Shown in pieces: positions 1 through 5,007 of a stretch of 5,007 bases of DNA. Where the stretch lies: contig JACQOB010000059.1 of the NCBI GenBank assembly GCA_016202745.1, forward strand, positions 1 to 5,007, read 5' to 3'. A program made the translations under genes and the position numbers. This DNA is from Candidatus Aenigmatarchaeota archaeon (GTDB lineage: Archaea > Aenigmatarchaeota > Aenigmatarchaeia > QMZP01). Under the pieces are notes generated by a model. That model had not been told where the DNA came from. It searched no databases and was given only the letters and a program-made list of their open reading frames with translations. Positions within the stretch are counted from its first letter, which is position 1, and every line of letters begins with the position of its first letter.

Positions 1-1
1 C

Positions 2-2083
2 AACGCCAACCTCGTCCAGGCGACAATGAACATCACCGGCACAGGCGCGGACATCAACAACGGCACAGGCTTCTCTGTCCTGATAAACAACACCAACTTC
101 GGCACCAACCAGGGCTCGTTTGGCTCCTGGAACTTCTCCAACTCGTCAATCCTTGACGGCAAATACTCTGCCAACATCACAGTCACAGACGCGGCCGGCC
201 ATTCCAATTCAAGCGTGGTCACGTTCACCATTGACGACACAAACCCGCTGGTGACTAATGCCGCACTGAACAGGACAAATGCCACAAACGCGACTCAAGT
301 CAGGATTAATGTTACCGTAGCTGACTCTGTAGCTGGAGTTGCTGTGGTGATTGTAGGGAATTCAACCAACCAAACAATGACCTCCATAGGCTCGGATGTC
401 TACCAGTTGAATACAACCCTCGGCAGCCTTGGTTGCCTTGGAAATATTACAACGTGCAAGTTGACGTTCTTTACAAACGATACCCTGAACAACAGGAACC
501 AGACAACAACATTGTCCATAGGAATTGTGACCACAAGCCCGGCCATCACCCTTACAGCCCCGCAGCAGAATTCGCTTCATGCCACCAAGCTCGTGAACAT
601 AACAGGCACCGCAAGCGATACCAGCAATTCAACAGGTTCTATAACAATTAATGATTCCGCCAACTTCGGCACGAACAACGGCACCTTTGGTTCCTGGAAC
701 TTCACCAATACGACAGGCGGGCCGGCAGACGGCAAATACAGCCTTTCTGTTACTGCTACAAACGATGGCAGCGCCACTAACTCCACAATAGCCACATTCA
801 CAATTGACACGACAGCGCCGACGCCAACCCTGACGCCCTCATCAACATCAATAACCACAGGCGATTCCGTGACAATTACATGCTCTGCGACAGACAACAT
901 AGATTCCTCACCGACATTGACGCTGAATGTAACCAATCCAGGCAGCACGACGGTAAGCTACACGTGCGGAACGTCATTCACATCGACGGATGATGCCGGA
1001 ACATACACAATCGGCCTGAAGGCCACGGATGATGCAGGCAATTCAGCCTATACTACATCAAACTTCACTGCAACAGCCCAGGCATCAGGCGGCGGTGGAG
1101 GCGGAGCAACAACTGGCCCTGATGTAACCAAGACATTCTCAAAGATCGACCCCGGTGCAGCCGTAAGCCTTTCCATAACAAAACAGGGGCTTGACGTTTC
1201 CAACATAGAGATCAGCGTGACAAACGCAGCCAGGTCAATAACCATAGAAGTGACAAAGCTGGCAGGCGAGCCTGCCACAGTCACAAGAACTGTGGAATCA
1301 ACAGGCAGCGGCAGGCCGGTGAAAGCTTACCAGTTCCTGGAGATAAAGGCCAAGAACCTGCAGGCTGCGGCAGGCGCCACAGCCAAGATAGATTTCAAGG
1401 TCCCAATAGCCTCATGGCTGCAGGCAAACAACATCGATAAAACCACTGTCAAGCTAAAGAGGTATGTGAACGGTGATTGGGAGGCGCTGCCAACATCCCT
1501 TGTAAGCGAGGACGCAAATTATGTCTATTACAAGGCAGATTCACCAGGCTTCTCCACGTTCGCGATAACAGGCGAGCAGGTGGTTGCCCAGGCACCGCTT
1601 CCTGCCCTTTCAATTGTTTCACCAGCAACCAGCCAGGCAATAACAGGCGACTCGGTGACAATAACCCTCAGCGCCACCAATATCAACCTTGTCGCGCCAC
1701 TCAGCGCACCCAACGCAGCTGACCAGGGCCACTTCCATGTGTGGCTTGACAATGATGTCGCCAACTACCAGGCCAGCGAGCAGGCAAGCTTCACTTTCAC
1801 CGGAGTCCAGCCGGGTCAGCACACTGTGACAGCAGAGCTGCACCAGAATGACCATTCGGCCTTCTCGCCGAACATAGCGCAGGCGGTGGGCTTCACTATT
1901 GAGGCTGCAGCCCCTCCACAGGAAATAGAGTCTATAGAGGAACAGCAGAAGAAGGCCTACAGCGGCCTTGTGTTTGTGGTTGTCTCCGTGATAGTAATAG
2001 CCATAATAATCGCAGTAGTATATTTCTACACCAAAAAAAGGACGAAGCCCAAGAAAATAGTAAACATAGTCGGGAAGAAGTAA
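2..2083 (+). CDS. Large cell-surface protein, 5'-truncated: Ig-like repeats, PGF-pre-PGF-like domain, C-terminal TM anchor
   Basis: The frame is open from the window edge, so the start is upstream. The ATG at 26 is internal: it aligns with the Val of VNITGT in the second repeat copy. Numbering from that Met, residues 1-265 hold two copies of an Ig-like module (NITGT...FGTN.G.FGSWNF...DGKYS...TFTID) around a different Asn/Thr-rich module. Residues 266-350 form another beta domain with a Cys pair. A Gly6 linker (355-360) leads to a PGF-pre-PGF-like domain (about 366-518; FSKIDPG, GFSTFAI). A beta domain containing HFHVWLD follows (about 528-627), then a charged linker, one hydrophobic helix (about 647-668) and a Lys/Arg-rich tail. 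More than twenty N-X-S/T sequons suggest heavy N-glycosylation. The protein is probably anchored in the membrane with its N-terminus outside. Its role (S-layer, adhesion or binding) cannot be read from sequence. No functional link to the downstream suf genes is apparent. Confidence 0.88.
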   Translation, partial: NANLVQATMNITGTGADINNGTGFSVLINNTNFGTNQGSFGSWNFSNSSILDGKYSANITVTDAAGHSNSSVVTFTIDDTNPLVTNAALNRTNATNATQVRINVTVADSVAGVAVVIVGNSTNQTMTSIGSDVYQLNTTLGSLGCLGNITTCKLTFFTNDTLNNRNQTTTLSIGIVTTSPAITLTAPQQNSLHATKLVNITGTASDTSNSTGSITINDSANFGTNNGTFGSWNFTNTTGGPADGKYSLSVTATNDGSATNSTIATFTIDTTAPTPTLTPSSTSITTGDSVTITCSATDNIDSSPTLTLNVTNPGSTTVSYTCGTSFTSTDDAGTYTIGLKATDDAGNSAYTTSNFTATAQASGGGGGGATTGPDVTKTFSKIDPGAAVSLSITKQGLDVSNIEISVTNAARSITIEVTKLAGEPATVTRTVESTGSGRPVKAYQFLEIKAKNLQAAAGATAKIDFKVPIASWLQANNIDKTTVKLKRYVNGDWEALPTSLVSEDANYVYYKADSPGFSTFAITGEQVVAQAPLPALSIVSPATSQAITGDSVTITLSATNINLVAPLSAPNAADQGHFHVWLDNDVANYQASEQASFTFTGVQPGQHTVTAELHQNDHSAFSPNIAQAVGFTIEAAAPPQEIESIEEQQKKAYSGLVFVVVSVIVIAIIIAVVYFYTKKRTKPKKIVNIVGKK
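29..247 (+). repeat. Ig-like surface module, copy A (73 aa)
   Basis: The encoded module starts NITGTGAD, passes through NFGTNQGSFGSWNFSN and DGKYS, and ends TFTIDDTNP. It matches copy B at 596-820 in both order and spacing of these motifs. The copies differ at many positions, so this is a diverged domain duplication and not a recent DNA repeat. The array may continue upstream of the window. Confidence 0.8.
596..820 (+). repeat. Ig-like surface module, copy B (75 aa)
   Basis: This copy starts NITGTASD, contains NFGTNNGTFGSWNFTN and DGKYS, and ends TFTIDTTAP. It begins 567 bases after copy A. A distinct module (248-595) with N-R-T, N-A-T and N-Q-T sequons and two Cys residues lies between them. 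The unit may therefore be a two-domain super-repeat, although only one full period is visible. Confidence 0.8.
1121..1581 (+). other. PGF-pre-PGF-like domain within the surface protein
   Basis: After the Gly6 linker (1088-1105) the protein reads PDVTKTFSKIDPGAAVSL, later VKLKRYVNGDWEALPTS, and ends SPGFSTFAITGE. This pattern is typical of the archaeal domain that usually precedes a PGF-CTERM sorting signal (TIGR04213-like). Here no PGF-CTERM signal follows. Another beta domain and a conventional transmembrane helix with a basic tail come next. The family assignment is from memory of the pattern. Confidence 0.7.
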
Positions 2084-2122
2084 TTGCCACAACTTTTAAT
2101 AAATATCAAAACCAGGGAGAAG

Positions 2123-2131
2123 CTTTATATA
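2123..2131 (+). promoter_or_regulatory. Probable archaeal TATA box for the regulator-sufB operon
   Basis: CTTTATATA lies after purine-rich GGGAGAAG, which could serve as the BRE. Transcription would be expected to begin roughly 22-27 bases downstream, near 2150-2157. That leaves a leader of about 65-70 bases before the ATG at 2221 and places the half-site at 2145-2150 at or just before the start site. A weaker alternative, CTTTTAATAAATA, lies at about 2094-2106. The TSS position is inferred. Confidence 0.6.
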
Positions 2132-2144
2132 CATCTTTCCACAT

Positions 2145-2150
2145 ACTAAT
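2145..2150. promoter_or_regulatory. Additional ACTAAT half-site upstream of the palindrome
   Basis: ACTAAT here matches the core of the downstream palindrome. It lies 22 bp centre-to-centre from ATTAGT at 2167-2172, which in turn lies 11 bp from ACTAAT at 2178-2183. These distances approximate two turns and one turn of the helix. As a six-base match it is weak on its own. Confidence 0.35.
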
Positions 2151-2164
2151 CTTAACATTGTGAA

Positions 2165-2185
2165 GTATTAGTTGCTGACTAATAC
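2165..2185. promoter_or_regulatory. Perfect inverted repeat, candidate operator
   Basis: GTATTAGT (2165-2172) and ACTAATAC (2178-2185) are exact reverse complements separated by 5 bases (TGCTG). The site lies between the predicted transcription start and the regulator gene, a usual place for autorepression by a dimeric HTH protein. A third half-site, ACTAAT, is at 2145-2150. No T-run follows, so an intrinsic terminator is unlikely. A leader RNA hairpin is an alternative. Confidence 0.55.
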
Positions 2186-2211
2186 AGAATGCATATAGCA
2201 GCCCGAAAAGA

Positions 2212-2215
2212 GAGG
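2212..2215 (+). promoter_or_regulatory. Ribosome binding site of the HTH regulator
   Basis: GAGG lies five bases before the ATG at 2221. The frame upstream of this ATG reaches a TGA at 2176 with no other ATG, GTG or TTG in between, which supports the chosen start. Confidence 0.55.
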
Positions 2216-2220
2216 ATAAT

Positions 2221-2658
2221 ATGCTCAGAATTCTGCCTCAGGAGATAGAAACCTGGTACATAATCCCAGCCATAAGGCGGGAGCTCGCCAGGGAGCTTGT
2301 GAAGAGGGGGCTTTCCCAGAGGGCTGTAGCAGCCAGGCTGGGCATAACTGAATCGGCCATCTCGCAATACATCAAAGACAAGAGGGCGACCAAAGTGGCT
2401 CTCAAACCTGAAATGCTCGAGGAGATAAAGAGAACAGTGGATTCCCTGCTGGCTGGCGGGGATGCGTTCAACGAGGTATACAGGCTCAGCCTGGTAATGA
2501 AGAAGGACATGACGATATGCGAAATACACAGGACCCATGAGGCTGTCCCGCAGCAGTGCACCATGTGTTATGACGCGGCGGACCCGGTGGCTGAGGGCCG
2601 GGACCATATGGAAAGCGGCGCCCAGTGGGCGCCTATAAAGATGAGGAAGGGTGAATAG
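2221..2658 (+). CDS. XRE-type HTH transcriptional regulator with C-terminal Cys/His metal-binding motif (COG2522-like)
   Basis: This 145-aa protein is probably a DNA-binding regulator. Residues about 22-57 form a Cro/XRE helix-turn-helix, with LSQRAVAARLGITESAISQY as the core (31-50) and KDKRA after it. A helical linker follows. The C-terminal part carries Cys100-x2-His103-x9-Cys113-x2-Cys116 (ICEIHR...PQQCTMC), a likely zinc or iron-sulfur ligand set. The layout resembles archaeal regulators of the COG2522 type (recalled, not searched). The stop at 2656-2658 is one base before the sufB start, so the two genes are almost surely co-transcribed, and an iron-sulfur-responsive autoregulator of the SUF operon is a reasonable inference. 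The inverted repeat at 2165-2185 is its best candidate operator. It has no sequence relation to the bacterial Rrf2-family regulator IscR that I can see. Metal identity and target genes are unknown. Confidence 0.85.
   Translation: MLRILPQEIETWYIIPAIRRELARELVKRGLSQRAVAARLGITESAISQYIKDKRATKVALKPEMLEEIKRTVDSLLAGGDAFNEVYRLSLVMKKDMTICEIHRTHEAVPQQCTMCYDAADPVAEGRDHMESGAQWAPIKMRKGE
2649..2654 (+). promoter_or_regulatory. Ribosome binding site of sufB, inside the end of the regulator gene
   Basis: GGGTGA, preceded by GAGGAA, lies five bases before the ATG at 2660 and within the last codons of the upstream gene. This strong archaeal Shine-Dalgarno match fixes the sufB start and supports translational coupling. 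Confidence 0.75.
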
Positions 2659-2659
2659 C

Positions 2660-5007
2660 ATGCAGGACATAGTCATCAGCAGGGAAAGGTTTGACCACAG
2701 CAACCCTGAAAGGATGGCGTTCAAGGCACCTCCCGGACTGTCCAGGGAGATAGTCGAGCACATTTCCGACGAGAAGGACGAGCCCGGATGGATGCTCGAA
2801 AAGAGGCTGAAAGGCCTGGAGATTTTCAATAAGCTGCCCATGCCTGACTGGGGTCCGGACCTTTCAAGCCTGGACTTGGACAAGATCACCTTCTTTGCAA
2901 AGCCTGACGCCAAGAAGAACGCAAGGAGCTGGGACGACGTGCCGGAGGACATAAAGAAGACTTTTGAGAGGCTTGGCATACCCGAGGCCGAAAAGAAGGC
3001 CCTGGCGGGCGTTGGGGCTCAGTATGAATCGATGAATATCTACCATAATCTAAAAAAAGAGCTTGCTGACCAGGGTGTTGTTTTCCTTGACATGGATGAA
3101 GGCCTGTCCCAATACCCTGAACTTGTGAAGAAATACTTCATGACAACCTGCGTGCCCATAGGCTTGCACAAGTTCTCTGCGCTGCATGCTGCAGTATGGT
3201 CCGGCGGGACATTCATATATGTCCCCGAGGGAGTTAAGGTTCCGCTGCCGCTCCAGGCCTATTTCAGGATGAATGCCGAAAAGATGGGCCAGTTTGAGCA
3301 CACGCTTATAATAGTTGACAAGGGGGCGCAGGTGCAGTACATTGAGGGGTGTTTTACTAAAGGCAGCACCATAACGGCAAACCCTGAATACAAGCCAATA
3401 GAAGAGGTTAAAGTTGGTGATAAGGTTCTTACGCATACGGGAGGGTATAAGAACGTTTATCACACCCAGGTGAGGCCCTATACTGGAGATTTATATAAAA
3501 TACAGATTTATGGAGACTCCACAGCCGCCATAGAGGTCACAGAAGAGCATCCTTTTCTGGGGGTGAAGAGGCAGAGGAAGAGAGACAGAAACAAAAGATG
3601 GGAGAGAATGTGGCTCATTCCAAAGGAGCTTAGCAAGCTGGACTACCTAGCGATGCCTATAAACAAAGTTGTGGCCAGCAACCCATCAAGAATCTTTGCA
3701 ATCAAGAAAGGAAGCGGGAGGCGAAAGCAGGCTATCATTCAAAAAGAAGTTCCACTTACCAAAGAATTTTTCAGGCTTGTTGGCTATTACCTTGCTGAAG
3801 GAAGCATAATGAAGGACTCTTATCTCAGTTTTTCCTTCGGTTCACATGAAAGGGAATATATAGAGGACGTGAAAAGGCTGTTGAAAAATGTCTTCGGGAC
3901 AGAGAAGCTGAATGAAATTGTCCATAAGAAAAACAATGGGACATCCGTGGTTGTCGGTTCAGTTGAGCTTGCAAGAATATTCAAGGAATTCGGGAGATCT
4001 GCAGAAAACAAGGGCCTGCCTCAGTGGATCATGCTGGAAGATCCGGAAAAACAAAAGGAGTTGATTGTGGGGCTATTCAGAGGGGACGGAAATTACTATA
4101 AAAAGAAGCACCAATCTGGGTTTAAGGAGGTATTCAGGATCAATACCACTTCGGAAAAACTTGCCAGGCAGGCAAGGGAAATCCTTTTCAGACTGAAAAT
4201 ACCAGCCTTCCTGAACAGGAGGATAAGGCAAAAGCCGAGAATACCCATTTATACAATTGGAGTAACAGGGGAATTTGTAAAAGATTTCGGTAGTCTGGTG
4301 GGCGTCAGAGCAGAGGACACAATAAACGGCAAGCGGAGGGCTTCTATGTTTTATGTGGATAGGGATTATGTATATGTTCCTATAAAACGTATTAGCAAGA
4401 AATCCGTTGCGAATATCCCCGTCTATAATTTCAGCGTTGAAGGTGATGAAAGCTATGTTGCTGGAGGAGTTGCTGTCCATAATTGCTCAGCCCCGCAATA
4501 CGCGTCCAGCTCGCTTCACGCAGGCTGCGTGGAGGTGCACGTGCTGGAGGGCGCCCGCGCTCGTTATTCAAGCGTGGAGAACTGGAGCAGGAACACATAC
4601 AACCTCAACACGAAAAGGGCTTCTGTGCACAAGAACGGGATAGTCGAGTGGATAAACGGCAATATGGGCTGCCTAACTGGAGATGCAAAGGTTTACACTA
4701 ACCCAGAAGGACCTGTCAATATAAGCCGGATAAAACCAGGCACAGCCGTATTTGCACTGGATGAGAAAAACAAGAAATTCGTGAAGGCTAGGGTGAAACA
4801 GATGATATACTCTGGTGAGAAGAAAGTATACAGGCTTCAGGTAGCGGGTAGGGAAATAAAAGCAAGTGCAAATCATCCTTTCCTTGTAATCAGGCATGAA
4901 CAGGTCTCCGGGAACAAGAGAAAAGGCAGATTCATAACTAAATGGGCCCCCCTTGATGAATTAAAGGAAGGGGATGTAATAGCAATATCAAAAGCGCTTC
5001 CGGATAC
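2660..5007 (+). CDS. sufB: SufB, Fe-S cluster assembly scaffold, containing two inteins; 3'-truncated by the window
   Basis: SufB works with SufC (ATPase) and usually SufD in the cytosolic SUF complex that builds iron-sulfur clusters. The frame is open for 782 codons to the window end. Extein 1 (residues 1-230) shows SufB hallmarks: WDDVPEDIKKTFERLGIP, GAQYES (119-124), YHNLKKEL, YPELVKKYF, VWSGGTFIYVPEGVKVPLPL (179-198), QAYFRMN and QVQYIEG. Intein 1 is residues 231-608. Extein 2 (609-670) reads CSAPQYASSSLHAG, then VENWSRNTYNLNTKRA and VEWINGNMG. Intein 2 begins at Cys671 and is incomplete. Joining the exteins gives YIEG-CSAP, matching the family's YxEGCTAP. Only 292 extein residues are visible, so the C-terminal part of the roughly 470-residue family length lies beyond the window. 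The N-terminal region resembles the long bacterial-type SufB, which could indicate past transfer (inference). Its ATG is one base after the regulator stop. Confidence 0.95.
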   Translation, partial: MQDIVISRERFDHSNPERMAFKAPPGLSREIVEHISDEKDEPGWMLEKRLKGLEIFNKLPMPDWGPDLSSLDLDKITFFAKPDAKKNARSWDDVPEDIKKTFERLGIPEAEKKALAGVGAQYESMNIYHNLKKELADQGVVFLDMDEGLSQYPELVKKYFMTTCVPIGLHKFSALHAAVWSGGTFIYVPEGVKVPLPLQAYFRMNAEKMGQFEHTLIIVDKGAQVQYIEGCFTKGSTITANPEYKPIEEVKVGDKVLTHTGGYKNVYHTQVRPYTGDLYKIQIYGDSTAAIEVTEEHPFLGVKRQRKRDRNKRWERMWLIPKELSKLDYLAMPINKVVASNPSRIFAIKKGSGRRKQAIIQKEVPLTKEFFRLVGYYLAEGSIMKDSYLSFSFGSHEREYIEDVKRLLKNVFGTEKLNEIVHKKNNGTSVVVGSVELARIFKEFGRSAENKGLPQWIMLEDPEKQKELIVGLFRGDGNYYKKKHQSGFKEVFRINTTSEKLARQAREILFRLKIPAFLNRRIRQKPRIPIYTIGVTGEFVKDFGSLVGVRAEDTINGKRRASMFYVDRDYVYVPIKRISKKSVANIPVYNFSVEGDESYVAGGVAVHNCSAPQYASSSLHAGCVEVHVLEGARARYSSVENWSRNTYNLNTKRASVHKNGIVEWINGNMGCLTGDAKVYTNPEGPVNISRIKPGTAVFALDEKNKKFVKARVKQMIYSGEKKVYRLQVAGREIKASANHPFLVIRHEQVSGNKRKGRFITKWAPLDELKEGDVIAISKALPD
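3350..4483 (+). mobile_element. Intein 1 in SufB: complete, 378 aa, with LAGLIDADG homing endonuclease
   Basis: The intein excises itself from SufB and joins the flanks. Block A starts with Cys1 (CFTKGSTITAN, then KPIEEVKVGDKVLTH). Block B is VTEEHPFLG with Thr64 and His67, the standard TxxH. The C-terminal block F is VYNFSVEGDESYVAGG (358-373), and block G is VHN with penultimate His377 and terminal Asn378, followed by extein Cys+1. All residues expected for canonical class 1 splicing are present. A DOD endonuclease lies in the middle. The insertion point is directly before the conserved SufB Cys of the YIEG-C motif. As I recall, the Mycobacterium tuberculosis SufB (Pps1) intein sits at the same site. 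In sampled lines the G+C is lower than in the exteins (about 40% against 53%), consistent with a mobile origin. There is no frameshift or stop. Confidence 0.95.
3764..4231 (+). other. LAGLIDADG (DOD) homing endonuclease domain of intein 1
   Basis: Motif 1 is LVGYYLAEGS with the acidic residue Glu150 of the intein (codon 3797-3799). Motif 2 is LIVGLFRGDGNY with Asp246 (codon 4085-4087). Between them, KGLPQWI matches block D, and after them TTSEKLARQAREILFRLKIP matches block H. Both catalytic acids are retained, so the nuclease looks potentially active and could drive homing into intein-free sufB alleles. The domain edges are approximate, and the target sequence would span the YIEG/CSAP junction. 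Confidence 0.9.
4670..5007 (+). mobile_element. Intein 2 in SufB: N-terminal splicing region only, runs off the window
   Basis: At GNMG the SufB sequence stops matching the expected continuation (SKxTMKYP-like in relatives) and changes to CLTGDAKVYTNPEG, a block A beginning with Cys1. This leads through ISRIKPGTAVFALDE to block B, GREIKASANHPFLV, with His69 and Ser66 where Thr is usual. WAPLDELKEGDVIAI follows, a typical stretch at the end of the N-terminal splicing domain. About 112 residues are visible. Endonuclease motifs, the terminal His-Asn and the +1 residue lie outside the window, so it is unknown whether this is a mini-intein, a full intein or half of a split one. Its sequence differs clearly from intein 1, so it looks like an independent acquisition. 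Confidence 0.92.

Noticed and set aside
26..28. ATG at 26 as the start of the surface-protein gene
   Set aside because: The frame is open upstream to the window edge, the Met lies inside a repeat module, and no signal peptide follows it.
1619..2092. Minus-strand open frame opposite the surface-protein C-terminus
   Set aside because: The translated Tyr-rich stretch is simply the complement of the codons for the transmembrane helix and tail. No domain or ribosome binding site supports it.
2084..2110. Terminator of the surface-protein gene
   Set aside because: Only a run of four T residues (CTTTTAAT) occurs and there is no stem-loop, which is too weak to call.
2179..2979. Long minus-strand open frame (266 codons) opposite the regulator and the sufB start
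   Set aside because: It is antisense to two well-supported genes, and its translation shows no recognisable domain. It is a shadow of their codon pattern.
3350..4483. Group I or group II intron instead of an intein
   Set aside because: The insert is fully in frame, has no stop codon and carries intein blocks A, B, F and G at its protein borders, so it is spliced as protein.
4407..4701. Two overlapping + strand frames across the end of intein 1 and extein 2
   Set aside because: They are out of frame with sufB, which is strongly supported here by intein blocks F and G and by SufB motifs.

Overview
The window looks archaeal, and most likely comes from an uncultured lineage such as a DPANN-type archaeon. 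The lineage is an inference and is weakly constrained. Supporting signs are an N-glycosylation-rich surface protein carrying a PGF-pre-PGF-like domain, a BRE/TATA-type promoter (CTTTATATA), GGTGA/GAGG-type ribosome binding sites, a COG2522-like HTH regulator ending in a Cys/His cluster, and archaeal-style inteins with a LAGLIDADG (DOD) endonuclease. All real genes are on the + strand.

Layout. Positions 2-2083 hold the 3' part of a large secreted, membrane-anchored surface protein. It has Ig-like repeat modules, a Gly-rich linker, a PGF-pre-PGF-like domain, an HFHVWLD-containing beta domain, one C-terminal transmembrane helix and a basic tail. Positions 2084-2220 are a 137-bp intergenic region with a TATA box and a perfect 8-bp inverted repeat. 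A third copy of the half-site lies further upstream, and the three are spaced 22 and 11 bp apart. Positions 2221-2658 encode a 145-aa XRE-type regulator with a C-x2-H-x9-C-x2-C cluster. One base after its stop, at 2660, starts sufB, which stays open to the window end.

The main result is that sufB, the scaffold subunit of the SUF iron-sulfur cluster assembly machine, is interrupted by at least two in-frame inteins. Intein 1 (3350-4483, 378 aa) is complete. It has all the splicing residues and both LAGLIDADG motifs, and it sits exactly in front of the conserved YIEG/C Cys of SufB. Intein 2 starts at 4670, only 62 extein residues later, after the GNMG motif, and runs off the window. Joining the visible exteins gives a continuous, normal SufB sequence.

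How the parts may work together (inference): the Cys-cluster regulator and SufB form one tightly spaced operon, probably behind a promoter that the regulator itself binds. Iron-sulfur or redox status could therefore be sensed twice, once at transcription by the regulator and once after translation by splicing that depends on Cys chemistry. sufC, sufD and the SufB C-terminus would lie beyond the window if present.
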